Shown here: positions 44,904-53,036 of the stretch, piece after piece
How positions within the stretch are numbered: the first letter of the stretch is position 1
Layout of the letters: the number at the start of each line of letters is the position of its first letter
Origin: Aquimixticola soesokkakensis
Lineage (GTDB): Bacteria > Pseudomonadota > Alphaproteobacteria > Rhodobacterales > Rhodobacteraceae
Length of the DNA stretch: 64,000 bases
Reading direction: 5' to 3'
Assembly (NCBI RefSeq): GCF_900172375.1
Contig: NZ_FWFS01000009.1
Span: 124,001-188,000, forward strand
The notes under the pieces: model-generated
Told to the model about the DNA's origin: nothing
Databases searched by the model: none
The model's input: the letters and a program-made list of their open reading frames with translations, nothing else
Position numbers and translations under genes: made by a program

Positions 44904-45354
44904 CGGGGCGCCTGTGACCGAGAGCGGGACCGTGCCATCGAATGTTGCGCAAAACGCCCCGGCACCCGCGCCTGTCTTTTTGGCGCGCCGCAGCTATCGC
45001 CGCCGCCGCTTGATTGATGCGGCACGCCTGCTGCCGGTGGTTGCGGGGGGGCTGTTCTTTGTGCCGCTGATCTGGCAGGGCGCAGGAGAGCGCGCAGGAG
45101 AGGTCGCAGAAAAGGTCTCAGGCACGGGCGGCGGCGCAACGGGAGGTGTCACAACCGCCTGGGCCTATGTGCATGTCTTCGTGGTCTGGGGGGCGGTGAT
45201 CCTTGCGGCGGGGCTGTTGTCGCGCGCCTTGCGCCGCTCGGACCCCCAAGCCGGATCGGCGGATGCGCGCGATCAAACCGGCTCCTATTCCGGCCCCGAG
45301 CGCCAGTCGCGCACCGGTAGCGCGCGCGATACCTTCTCTTCGGAAGGCACATAA
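44881..45354 (+). CDS. Small membrane protein between receiver and kinase
   Basis: A 157-residue protein with two hydrophobic helices (LLPVVAGGLFFVPLIW and YVHVFVVWGAVILAAGLLSRAL) separated by a Gly/Ala-rich loop, and a polar Ser/Gly/Arg-rich tail. I do not recognise a family. The start may be the ATG at 44881, which overlaps the receiver gene by 23 bases, or the GTG at 44914. It ends three bases before the symporter-kinase gene, so the three genes are one operon. It may help assemble or regulate the kinase. Confidence 0.7.
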   Translation: MRPELARDGAPVTESGTVPSNVAQNAPAPAPVFLARRSYRRRRLIDAARLLPVVAGGLFFVPLIWQGAGERAGEVAEKVSGTGGGATGGVTTAWAYVHVFVVWGAVILAAGLLSRALRRSDPQAGSADARDQTGSYSGPERQSRTGSARDTFSSEGT

Positions 45355-45357
45355 AGA

Positions 45358-48072
45358 GTGGCCTTTAACACACTTGTTTCCGTTTGTTTTCTCTACGCCT
45401 GCTTCTTGTTTGCGGTTGCCTTTTGGGCGGAAAAGCGGGCCGAACGGGGGCGATTGGGATGGTTGCGCAGCCCCTTGGTCTACACATTGTCGCTGTCGGT
45501 ATATTGCACCGCCTGGACCTTTTACGGCGCGGTGGGCTATGCGGCGCGCTCGGGGCTGGAATTTGCCACGATCTACATCGGGCCCACGCTGGTCATGGTG
45601 GGCTGGTGGTGGATTTTGCGCAAGCTGGTGCGCATCGGCCGCACGCATAAAATCACCTCCGTGGCCGATCTCATTTCCTCGCGCTACGGCAAATCGACGG
45701 CTCTGGGGGTGATCGTCACCCTCTTTGCGGTGATCGGCACCACGCCCTATATCGCGCTGCAACTACAGTCGGTGACGCAGGCCTTTGGCGTCTTTGCCTC
45801 TGCCGCGCCCGAAGGGTTCGGGCGCGTGGATTCCGAGGCCACGGGGCTGTATGTCGCGGGCGGATTGGCGCTGTTCACCATCCTGTTCGGCACCCGCAAC
45901 CTTGATGCCAACGAACGCCACCACGGCGTTGTCATTGCCATTGCTCTGGAGGCGGTGGTCAAACTGGTCGCGCTGCTGGGGGTGGGGATTTTCACCGTCT
46001 GGGGCGTGGCGGGGGGCTTTGGCGATGTGATGGGGCGCATCGAGGCCTCGGGCTTTGCGACGCTCGATCTGATGCCCTCGCGCATGATCGGGCTGACCTT
46101 TCTGGCGGCGGCGGCCTTTTTGACCCTGCCACGGATGTTTCAGGTTCTGGTGGTGGAAAATGCCGACGAGCGTCACCTTTACACCGCTGCCTGGGCCTTT
46201 CCGCTCTATGTGATGCTGATGTCGCTTTTCGTGCTGCCGATCGCCGTTGTCGGCCTGCAGCATTTTGGCGCCGGCGCGAACCCTGACATGTTCGTCCTGA
46301 CCCTGCCGCTGGACTTTGACCGCAACGCTCTGGCGATGCTGTCGTTTTTGGGCGGGTTTTCCTCGGCAACCTCGATGGTGATCGTGGCGGCGATTGCGCT
46401 GTCGACGATGGTGTCCAACCACATCGTGTTGCCGGTCTGGCTGTCGCTGACCCGCGACGAAGGGGATCGCCTGCGCGAGCCGGGCGATTTGCGCGCGCTG
46501 GTCCTGATGGCGCGGCGCCTGTCGATTTTGGGGGTGCTGGCGCTGGGGTATCTCTACTTCCAGCTGTCGGGCGGTTCGGGCGCGCTTGCGGCCATTGGGC
46601 TTGTGTCGTTTTCGGGCGTGGCGCAGGTGCTTCCGGCGATGCTGGGCGGGATTTTCTGGCGTGGAGCGACGCGCACGGGGGCGCTTGCAGGGCTGGTGGC
46701 GGGGTTTGCGATCTGGGCCTACACGCTGTTCCTGCCCTCCTTTGGCGAGGGCGCGGTGATGGGCGCGCAGATGCTTGCCCAGGGGCCGTTCGGCATCACC
46801 GCCTTGCGCCCCCAGGCCCTGTTCGGCCTTGCCGGGATCGATCCGGTGGTGCATGCGGTCATCTGGTCGATGCTGGTCAATACGGGCCTGTTCGTTGCCG
46901 TCTCGCTCGTCAGTTTCCCCGACCCGATCGAGCGGATGCAGGGCGCGCAATTCGTCAATGTCTTTGACCATTCCACCGCCGCGCGCAGCGATGTGGCCGA
47001 CGGGATCGCCGCCGAAGACCTTTTGGTGCTGAGCCAGCGGATTCTGGGGCCCGTCAGCGCCCAGGACCTGTTCCAGCGCGCCGCCGCCGCCCAAGGAAAC
47101 GCGGGATATCTGCCCGACCCGACGCGCGACTTTCTGGCCGAACTTGAGCGCGAACTGGCCGGATCTGTGGGCGCGGCCACGGCCCATGCGATGCTGGCAC
47201 AGATCACTGGTGGCACGGTGGTCTCGGTCGAGGACCTGATGGCAGTGGCGGGCGAAACAGCGCAAATCATGGAATATTCCGCCCAGCTTGAGGCGAAATC
47301 GGCCGAATTGGCCCGCACCGCGCGCGCTCTGCGTCAGGCGAACGAAAAGCTCACGCTTTTGTCGATCCAGAAGGATGGGTTTCTCAGCCAGATCAGCCAT
47401 GAATTGCGCACGCCGATGACCTCGATCCGCGCCTTTTCCGAGATCTTGCGCGAGGGCGACATCGAGGCTGCGGCACGCGCGCGTTACGCGGGCATCATCC
47501 ACACCGAAGCCCAGCGTCTCACGCGCCTGCTTGACGATCTGCTCGACCTGTCCGTTCTCGAAAGCGGCACGGTGCGGCTGAATTGGGGGCGGTGCAATCT
47601 GCACGATGTGATCGAGCGGGCGGTGCAGGCGGCTTTGGGGGGAGAGCGCGCCACGGGGGTGACGGTGCAGCGCGCGGCGATGAGCGAACATGTGGCGCTG
47701 GAAACCGATGCCGACCGTCTGGCGCAGGTGTTTATCAACCTGGTGAGCAACGCGGCGAAATATTGCAATGCCCCCGCCGCCACGCTGCGGATCGCAACGC
47801 GCAAACATGTCGATGCGGCGGGTGTCGATTGGATCGAGGTGGATTTTATCGACAACGGTCAGGGAATCGCCGGAGCCGATCAGGCGGTGATTTTCGAAAA
47901 ATTTTCGCGCGCGGGCGAAACGGTGCGCGCAGGGGGCGCAGGGCTTGGGTTGGCGATCTGTCGCGAAATCATGTCCAACCTCGGCGGCACGATCAGCTAT
48001 GTGCCCGGACAGGGCGGCGCTGCCTTTCGCGTCGCGCTGCCGCGCCTGCGTCACGACAGGGGGCGGCGGTGA
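45358..48072 (+). CDS. Na+/solute symporter-histidine kinase fusion (CbrA-like)
   Basis: A 904-residue sensor. Residues 1 to about 500 form an SLC5-type sodium/solute symporter with ~13 helices (SLSVYCTAWTFYGAVG, KITSVADLISSRYGKS). A ~150-residue linker leads to a coiled coil (LEAKSAELARTARALRQANEKL), a HisKA domain with His681 in SQISHELRTPM, and an ATPase domain with NLVSNAAKYC, DNGQGI and GLGLAI. It probably senses or transports a nutrient and signals through the lone receiver at 44526. The start codon is GTG at 45358. CbrA in pseudomonads has the same architecture and controls carbon/nitrogen use. Confidence 0.93.
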   Translation: MAFNTLVSVCFLYACFLFAVAFWAEKRAERGRLGWLRSPLVYTLSLSVYCTAWTFYGAVGYAARSGLEFATIYIGPTLVMVGWWWILRKLVRIGRTHKITSVADLISSRYGKSTALGVIVTLFAVIGTTPYIALQLQSVTQAFGVFASAAPEGFGRVDSEATGLYVAGGLALFTILFGTRNLDANERHHGVVIAIALEAVVKLVALLGVGIFTVWGVAGGFGDVMGRIEASGFATLDLMPSRMIGLTFLAAAAFLTLPRMFQVLVVENADERHLYTAAWAFPLYVMLMSLFVLPIAVVGLQHFGAGANPDMFVLTLPLDFDRNALAMLSFLGGFSSATSMVIVAAIALSTMVSNHIVLPVWLSLTRDEGDRLREPGDLRALVLMARRLSILGVLALGYLYFQLSGGSGALAAIGLVSFSGVAQVLPAMLGGIFWRGATRTGALAGLVAGFAIWAYTLFLPSFGEGAVMGAQMLAQGPFGITALRPQALFGLAGIDPVVHAVIWSMLVNTGLFVAVSLVSFPDPIERMQGAQFVNVFDHSTAARSDVADGIAAEDLLVLSQRILGPVSAQDLFQRAAAAQGNAGYLPDPTRDFLAELERELAGSVGAATAHAMLAQITGGTVVSVEDLMAVAGETAQIMEYSAQLEAKSAELARTARALRQANEKLTLLSIQKDGFLSQISHELRTPMTSIRAFSEILREGDIEAAARARYAGIIHTEAQRLTRLLDDLLDLSVLESGTVRLNWGRCNLHDVIERAVQAALGGERATGVTVQRAAMSEHVALETDADRLAQVFINLVSNAAKYCNAPAATLRIATRKHVDAAGVDWIEVDFIDNGQGIAGADQAVIFEKFSRAGETVRAGGAGLGLAICREIMSNLGGTISYVPGQGGAAFRVALPRLRHDRGRR

Positions 48073-48167
48073 CATCCCCCCCGCGTGCTCTTTCGCTAAA
48101 AGTTTAACGGTCGAAAGACTGTGTTAACGAAATTGCGGCTAAATACCTTCAAAGCAAGGAGGCGTGG

Positions 48168-48296
48168 GTGCGCCTCACCGTATCCACGGACACCGTACGG
48201 CCCCGCCCGAGCGACGCCAGTCACTCCTTTGCGGGCGCAATTGCGGGGATTTTCGCAACGATCCGGGCCCTTTGGTCAGGATCAAACCATGAGTAG
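48168..48296 (+). CDS. Possible small protein upstream of the FliM-like gene
   Basis: A 42-codon frame starts at GTG with a strong AAGGAGG five bases upstream and a TAAATA-like -10 at 48141. It encodes a hydrophobic or amphipathic central segment (FAGAIAGIFATIRALW). Its end overlaps an ATGA leading to an 8-codon frame, which in turn overlaps the FliM-like ATG at 48308. The chain of overlaps could couple translation. No family match is known to me, so this is tentative. Confidence 0.35.
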   Translation: MRLTVSTDTVRPRPSDASHSFAGAIAGIFATIRALWSGSNHE

Positions 48297-48307
48297 TCGG
48301 TCGGCAC

Positions 48308-49414
48308 ATGAGTGATGAGGCAGCAATCACAGCCATGCGGCGCAAGGCAGGGGCAGGGCGACCTCCCCCCGAGGTGACCGCCATGTCTGCGACCAAGGCG
48401 CTGCGCCTGGAGGTCGCCAAGCAGGCCGAAGAGGTGCTGGGCATGGCCGCGTCGGTGATCGGGGTCGTGCAATCGCGCACCACCGTGACGCGCGTTGTCG
48501 ATGAGGTGCCCGATCCGGGCATGTTGGTGTTGCTTGACGGCCCCGAAGGGGCCTACGGGCTTTGCACCCTTGATTGCAGCATGGTCGCCGGCATCATCGA
48601 AGCCGTGACCACGGGCACCGTCCTGCATTCGGCGAGCGAGGATCGAAAGCCCACTCAAACCGATGCTGTGATGTGTCGCGATTTCATCGACGCACTTTTG
48701 GCAAGCTTTGAGGTCACGGTACAAGAGGCCGCTGACCCGCCGCCTGTCGAGGGGTATCGCTATAGCACGATGCTTTCGGAAAAGCGCTCTATTTCCATGG
48801 CTTATGACGATATAGCCTATCGGATGTTCGAGATAAAAATCGATCTGGGCAGCGGGGCCAAGGAGGGGGTGATCCAGCTGGTCTTTCCCTATGAACGCCC
48901 GCTTCCCAAGCGCGAACCCGGCGAAACCGGCGAGTGGCAGCACAATTTTGAACAGGCCGTCCTCAAGACGCACGCAACGCTCGACACGGTGCTGCACCGT
49001 GTCAGCTTGCCGATCGAAACCATCAGCGAGCTGGAAGTCGATATGATGATTCCGATTCCGCGCGAAGCGCTGGCGCGGGTGGAGATTCTCGCGGACGGGC
49101 AGAAAATCAGCCGTGCAAAGCTGGGTCAGGTCAATGGGATGCGCGCGGTGCGGGTCACCTTGCTGGCAGCCGATGAAGACGACAGCGCGCAGGCAGGATT
49201 CGGCGCAGGGGTCGCAAGTCTGAATGCAGGCCCGGGCGGCGCAAGCGCCCTAAGCAGCCTTCCCGGCGCGATGCCCGCAGCCGCGCCCGCCCCACAGGAC
49301 GCCCCGCTGCCGGACTTACCGGATTTACCCGACCTGCCAGACCTGCCTCCCCTTGGGGATCTGGGTGATTTTGGCGGTCTTGGCGACCTGCCGCCGCTCG
49401 ACAGCCCAAGCTAG
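48308..49414 (+). CDS. FliM/FliN-family flagellar motor switch-like protein
   Basis: A 368-residue protein with an N-terminal region (CheC-like, residues about 25-220) and a C-terminal SpoA/FliN domain (LPIETISELEVDMMIPIPREALARVEIL, GQKISRAKLGQVNGMRAVRV). The last 60 residues are Ala/Pro-rich with PDLPDLPDLPDLPPLGDL repeats. FliM and FliN form the switch of the flagellar C-ring. No other flagellar gene is in the window, so this may be an orphan or a Rhodobacterales-specific switch subunit. The ATG at 48308 lacks a strong ribosome site and may depend on coupling to the small frames upstream. Confidence 0.82.
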   Translation: MSDEAAITAMRRKAGAGRPPPEVTAMSATKALRLEVAKQAEEVLGMAASVIGVVQSRTTVTRVVDEVPDPGMLVLLDGPEGAYGLCTLDCSMVAGIIEAVTTGTVLHSASEDRKPTQTDAVMCRDFIDALLASFEVTVQEAADPPPVEGYRYSTMLSEKRSISMAYDDIAYRMFEIKIDLGSGAKEGVIQLVFPYERPLPKREPGETGEWQHNFEQAVLKTHATLDTVLHRVSLPIETISELEVDMMIPIPREALARVEILADGQKISRAKLGQVNGMRAVRVTLLAADEDDSAQAGFGAGVASLNAGPGGASALSSLPGAMPAAAPAPQDAPLPDLPDLPDLPDLPPLGDLGDFGGLGDLPPLDSPS

Positions 49415-49517
49415 TCTCACAGCCGCTTTTGCCTGTTTCGCTGGGGGAATCATCCGCCGGTCGCGCCCGAAAACACGGCAAAGAGGCGCGCAATTGTGTC
49501 AATTGCCACAACACCGC

Positions 49518-49531
49518 TTGACCTGTGTCAA
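49518..49531. promoter_or_regulatory. FNR/Dnr-like box
   Basis: TTGAC-CTGT-GTCAA is a perfect inverted repeat fitting the half-sites and 4-nt spacing of Crp/Fnr-family oxygen or NO regulators. It is 325 bases before the small gene at 49856. I see no good -10 at class II spacing, so its target is uncertain. Confidence 0.5.
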
Positions 49532-49608
49532 AGCCTGCCTGCAAGATATGACGAGGATGGGTCCTAAGGAGGGGACGTCCGGTATCCGATTTTGCCCTGT
49601 ACGTTTGC

Positions 49609-49670
49609 ACCCCCGCCAAGCCTTCACATCAGAGGCCTTTTGACGGGAAGACATGCGCCTTGGCGGGGGT
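49609..49670 (+). ncRNA. Structured leader or non-coding RNA candidate
   Basis: ACCCCCGCCAAG (49609-49620) and CTTGGCGGGGGT (49659-49670) are exact 12-bp complements enclosing 38 nt. No T-run follows, so it is not a plain terminator. It lies between the FNR-like box and the small gene at 49856, in a 441-base gap (49415-49855) with no other gene I can support. It could be a leader structure. Confidence 0.4.
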
Positions 49671-49855
49671 AAATATCGGTTCGGGAAACACAGACGGCGC
49701 CCAGTCCGGCGCGGGCTTTCAAATGCCCCGCGCTGGCCGGAGCGCACAACCCAATGATGTATCCCGCGGGGAGGCGGGGCGCATCAGGCCAGTCTTGGCC
49801 AGTGTTCACCAGATCAGGGACGGGGCTGCGAAGGCCCCTGTCGGGAGAGATCATC

Positions 49856-50056
49856 ATGCAGTTCAGCGACGATACCCAAGACCGCACGACTCCGATTCAC
49901 CCCAAAACGTCAGGCCACGGCGGGCCGCATAGTGCAGCGCCCGCAACACCTGCGCCTTCTGCACCGCTGCGCGCCCGGGCAGACCGGTTTCGCCCGATGA
50001 CGGCGGCAGAAGATCACGAGGATGAAGCCGAGCTGTGGGACAATTTGCCCGTTTAG
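49856..50056 (+). CDS. Small acidic hypothetical protein
   Basis: A 66-residue protein with GGGAGAG seven bases before its ATG. It starts MQFSDDTQDRTTP, has an Ala/Pro-rich middle and ends in an acidic motif EDHEDEAELWDNLPV. No membrane segment or known domain is visible. It may be expressed from the region with the FNR-like box at 49518. The good ribosome site and acidic C-terminal motif support it as real; its function is unknown. Confidence 0.55.
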   Translation: MQFSDDTQDRTTPIHPKTSGHGGPHSAAPATPAPSAPLRARADRFRPMTAAEDHEDEAELWDNLPV

Positions 50057-50109
50057 AGGCCGGACAGCGTTGAAGAGTCCCGTATTGAAAAGAACAGCGG
50101 TGCTCAGCT

Positions 50110-50166
50110 TTAACAAACCAGTGTTATCAAACCAGCCTTAACAAACCAGTGTTGAACAAACCTGTG
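50110..50166. repeat. 14-bp tandem repeat, four units
   Basis: Units are TTAACAAACCAGTG, TTATCAAACCAGCC, TTAACAAACCAGTG and a 15-base TTGAACAAACCTGTG. Units 1 and 3 are identical. The core CAAACC is kept in all. Such regularly spaced direct repeats can be arrays of protein-binding sites (iterons) or slippage products. Confidence 0.8.
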
Positions 50167-50270
50167 TGACAACAGACCGCCGGCCGCAGTGACGGCTGGC
50201 GGTAGATGCAGAGCAACAACGGCAAGGGGGGCGACGGGGCCAGCTTGGTCGCACCGTTTTGTGCGGCCAC

Positions 50271-50309
50271 TCCAAGCCCCCCAATTCCAAGCCCCACAGT
50301 CCAAGCCCC
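50271..50309. repeat. TCCAAGCCCC direct repeat, three units
   Basis: TCCAAGCCCC begins at 50271, 50286 and 50300 (periods 15 and 14). The period is close to that of the AT-richer array 105 bases upstream. Confidence 0.75.
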
Positions 50310-50329
50310 GATCTGTCTTTCACCCCGTT

Positions 50330-50355
50330 CGCCCCGCGCGCGCGGGGCGCGTTTT
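50330..50355 (+). terminator. Terminator downstream of the small acidic gene and repeats
   Basis: CGCCCCGCG (50330-50338) pairs with CGCGGGGCG (50341-50349), and GTTTT follows. Confidence 0.65.
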
Positions 50356-50592
50356 GCGGTCCGCAGGAGCGTCGCGCAGCTTTTGCGGCACAGATCAGAG
50401 CCCCAAGCGCATGAAATCCTTGCGTTTCCCGCGTCCTCGCCTACAAAATAGGGTCAATTCGCGGCACAGACCGCGGCGGTAGGCGGTGCATCCGGTGCAT
50501 CCGGTGCCTCCTGACCGCCACCACCGCGCGGCAGCGCAGGACAGAAACAGCGCTGGCATTTTTGCGGGCATCAACTGCGGGCAGGGTTGAAC

Positions 50593-52722
50593 ATGGCAGG
50601 ACAGGTGACGCTTCGCATCGAGGATGGCGTGGCGCTGGTGGGGATCGACAATCCGCCAGCCAATGCGCTGAGCCGTGATATCCGCCGTGACCTGATCGCG
50701 GCGGTGCGCAATGCCATTGACGATCCTGTCGTCAGCGCGATCCTGATCGAGGGGCAGGGCACCACCTTTCCCTCCGGCCTCGATCAACGCGAATGGGGGC
50801 AAAACCTGTCGCCAAGCCTGAGCGCGCTGAACGCCGTGATCGAGGCCAGCCCCAAACCCGTCGTGGCCGCCCTTTCGGGCTCGGTGATCGAGGGCGGGCT
50901 GTCGCTTGCGCTGGCGTGTCATTACCGGATCGCCGGTCGCATGGCGCGGATGGGCTTTCCGGATGTGACGGTGGGATCGGTGCCGCAGGGCGGCGCAACC
51001 CAACGCCTCACACGTTTGATCGGTGTCGAGGCGGCCCTGGATTTGATGCTGGGGGGGCAACCGATCCCCGCGGCCGAAGCCCGGCGATTGGGGCTGGCGG
51101 ATTTGGTCGCCACGGGGCGCTTGGGGCCGCAAGCCTTTGCTTATGCACGTGAATTGGGGCGCGAAATGGCACAGAGCGGCCTTGCGCCACGCCGCAGCTC
51201 TGCGCTTGGCGAGCATCTGCGCGACGGGGCGCAGATCATGGAACACCTGCGCAGGCGGCGCGATGCCCTGGCGCGGTCGCGGTTGCAAACCCCCGCGCGC
51301 ATCATCGACTGCGTCGAAGCGGCGATGATGATGCCCTTCGACGGGGCGGTGGGCTTTGAGGAGACCAGTTTCGCCGACACGCTGACAGCGCCCCAAACCG
51401 AAGCCCTGCGCCATGCCTTCTTTGCCGAACGCCGCGCGGCGCGGGCGCAAGGCTTTGATCCCAAACAGGCGCGCAGCGTGGCACGGATGGGCCTCATCGG
51501 CACCAGCGCCCTCTCGACAGCCATGGCCATGCAGTTGCTCGAGAACGGGTTCGAGGTGGTGATGGTGGGCGCGGATGCCGATGCTCTGGTGCGGGCCCAT
51601 CAGCGCATGGCGGCCTCCTACGAGCGCGCGGTGAAACTCGGCCAGTTGCGCCGTGAGGTGCTGGAGGCGCGACTTGAACGGTTCTCGACCTCGCTGGATG
51701 TGACGGCGATGCACGCAGCGGATATGGTGTTTTACGATGGCCATAGCACCAGCACGGCGGATCGCCCTGATCCCGAGGGGCTGGCGCAGCAGCTTTCGCC
51801 AAAGGCAATCGTGGTGCTGCTGACCGCGGGGCGTCAGGATTTTACCTTTGCGCACAGTGACCTGGACCCGCGCGTTGTCGGGTTGCATGTGTTTTCGCCC
51901 CTGCAACTGGTCCGCTGCGCCGAGCTGATCCGCTTTGTGCGGACCTCCGATGCGACGATGGCCACGCTGCACGCCGTGATGCGCAAGATGGGCAAGGCGG
52001 CGGTCTGTGTGAACGGCACGCCGGTTTTCGATGCCCCCGCACCGCAGCAAGGCGGGTCTGAGGCCCAAGGCCGCCCCGCTCAGGCTTTGATGCGGGCCGG
52101 ATCGCGGATTGCGACCGCGCTCAATGATGCGATTGCGGCCGCGGTGGATGTGCTGCTGCTGATGGGCGCCACACCTTGGGATCTTGATCTGGCGCTGCGG
52201 GACTATGGCTTTGCCATCGGGCCCTGCGCCATGCTCGACAATGCCGGATTGTCCACCAACATGGGGGCGGTTGCGCGGCACTTGTTGCAGGAGGGGCGCG
52301 TCGGGCGCAGCCTTGAGGGCGGATTTTTGCGCTGGAGCACCGATCTGCGCAGCCCCGAGCGTGATCCTGAGGTGGAAGAGACCCTACACGCCATTCGCGC
52401 CGCCGCCGGGATCGAGGCTTACGCCTTTTCGCCGTCCGAAATTGTCGAGCGTGTGCTTGCGGCGATGGCAAATGCCGGTGCGCGATTGATGGGGGGACCG
52501 CTGGGGGCGCGGGCGATCGACATCGATATGGTGGCGCTGGTGGGCTTGGGCTTTCCGCGCTGGCGTGGCGGGCCGATGTGCCATGCCGATCAACTTGGGT
52601 TGCTCAGGATGCAAAAGCGCCTTCATGCCTATGGCGATGAAGCCCCCGATATTTGGGCGCCCGCACCCGCTTGGGCCGAGGCGATCAAAAACGGCCGCCA
52701 TTTCATCGCCCGCGCTGTCTGA
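50593..52722 (+). CDS. FadJ-like bifunctional fatty-oxidation protein with degenerate active sites
   Basis: A 709-residue protein with the layout of FadJ/FadB: crotonase domain (1-190), linker, 3-hydroxyacyl-CoA dehydrogenase NAD-binding domain (about 290-470) and C-terminal dehydrogenase domains (480-700, ending RWRGGPMCHADQLGL). Key positions differ from active enzymes. Ser104 and Asp124 occupy the two catalytic glutamate positions of the hydratase, and the NAD loop GxGxxG reads GTSALS (303-308). The dehydrogenase histidine survives in GLHVFSP. It may be a non-catalytic or altered paralog. The ATG at 50593 is used instead of a TTG at 50587. The gene stands alone. Confidence 0.88.
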   Translation: MAGQVTLRIEDGVALVGIDNPPANALSRDIRRDLIAAVRNAIDDPVVSAILIEGQGTTFPSGLDQREWGQNLSPSLSALNAVIEASPKPVVAALSGSVIEGGLSLALACHYRIAGRMARMGFPDVTVGSVPQGGATQRLTRLIGVEAALDLMLGGQPIPAAEARRLGLADLVATGRLGPQAFAYARELGREMAQSGLAPRRSSALGEHLRDGAQIMEHLRRRRDALARSRLQTPARIIDCVEAAMMMPFDGAVGFEETSFADTLTAPQTEALRHAFFAERRAARAQGFDPKQARSVARMGLIGTSALSTAMAMQLLENGFEVVMVGADADALVRAHQRMAASYERAVKLGQLRREVLEARLERFSTSLDVTAMHAADMVFYDGHSTSTADRPDPEGLAQQLSPKAIVVLLTAGRQDFTFAHSDLDPRVVGLHVFSPLQLVRCAELIRFVRTSDATMATLHAVMRKMGKAAVCVNGTPVFDAPAPQQGGSEAQGRPAQALMRAGSRIATALNDAIAAAVDVLLLMGATPWDLDLALRDYGFAIGPCAMLDNAGLSTNMGAVARHLLQEGRVGRSLEGGFLRWSTDLRSPERDPEVEETLHAIRAAAGIEAYAFSPSEIVERVLAAMANAGARLMGGPLGARAIDIDMVALVGLGFPRWRGGPMCHADQLGLLRMQKRLHAYGDEAPDIWAPAPAWAEAIKNGRHFIARAV

Positions 52723-52746
52723 CACAGGGACAGATCGTCGCCCCGC

Positions 52747-52760
52747 TTGACCCAGATCAA
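52747..52760. promoter_or_regulatory. FnrL box
   Basis: TTGAC-CCAG-ATCAA matches the FNR/FnrL consensus TTGAT-N4-ATCAA with one common substitution. Its centre is 32 bases from the centre of a TAGACA -10 hexamer at 52783-52788, exactly the class II FNR promoter geometry. Confidence 0.75.
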
Positions 52761-52794
52761 AGCAACGCCTGCCAAAACGCCCTAGACAGTGGAC

Positions 52795-52941
52795 AGGCGC
52801 AGGGGCGGTTTTTCGCAGTCAGATCACCCCCTTGCGACGGGCGCGGCGCGCATGCGCGCCGCAGGTATCCTGCCTGTTGTGCGTGGGCAGCATACATCCT
52901 TGGCGTTGCGGGTCTGCGTTTCCCCCGCAACGCCCTTTTTT
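52795..52941 (+). ncRNA. Predicted FNR-activated small RNA
   Basis: A transcript starting near 52795 (set by the FNR box and -10) and ending at an intrinsic terminator (stem 52902-52912 with 52924-52934, then six T) would be about 147 nt. It contains a perfect 20-bp palindrome at 52843-52862 and C-rich CACCCCCTT near 52826, which could pair with ribosome-binding sites. No convincing gene lies within it. It occupies the gap between two convergent genes, where an FNR box would otherwise have no target. FnrS of enterobacteria is the functional analogue; no sequence homology is claimed. Confidence 0.6.
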
Positions 52942-52979
52942 GCAGGACCAGCGGCGCAGGCAGCGCGACGGCGCGCATG

Positions 52980-53010
52980 AAAAAACCCCCGCGCGATGGC
53001 GCAGGGGTTT
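52980..53010 (-). terminator. Terminator of infC
   Basis: On the minus strand AAACCCC and GGGGTTT flank a GC-rich inner hairpin and are followed by a run of T, 27 bases after the infC stop. Confidence 0.8.
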
Positions 53011-53036
53011 GACATCGCGGCAAACTGCCCGCGTCG

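Larger units (their letters stand above)
50057..50592. other. Non-coding region with two tandem-repeat tracts
   Basis: This 536-base gap before the FadJ-like gene holds a four-unit 14-bp repeat (50110-50166), a three-unit CCAAGCCCC repeat (50271-50309) and a hairpin terminator (50330-50355). An 81-codon frame from 50206 has no convincing ribosome site. Bases 50356-50592 show nothing definite. Confidence 0.55.

Noticed and set aside
45763-48075. 770-residue minus-strand frame opposite the symporter-kinase
   Set aside because: It is an antisense shadow rich in His, Arg, Gln and Pro with no family features.
52757-53023. Small open frames on both strands between the FadJ-like gene and infC
   Set aside because: They lack ribosome sites and run through two terminator hairpins; the promoter, palindrome and terminator fit a small RNA better.
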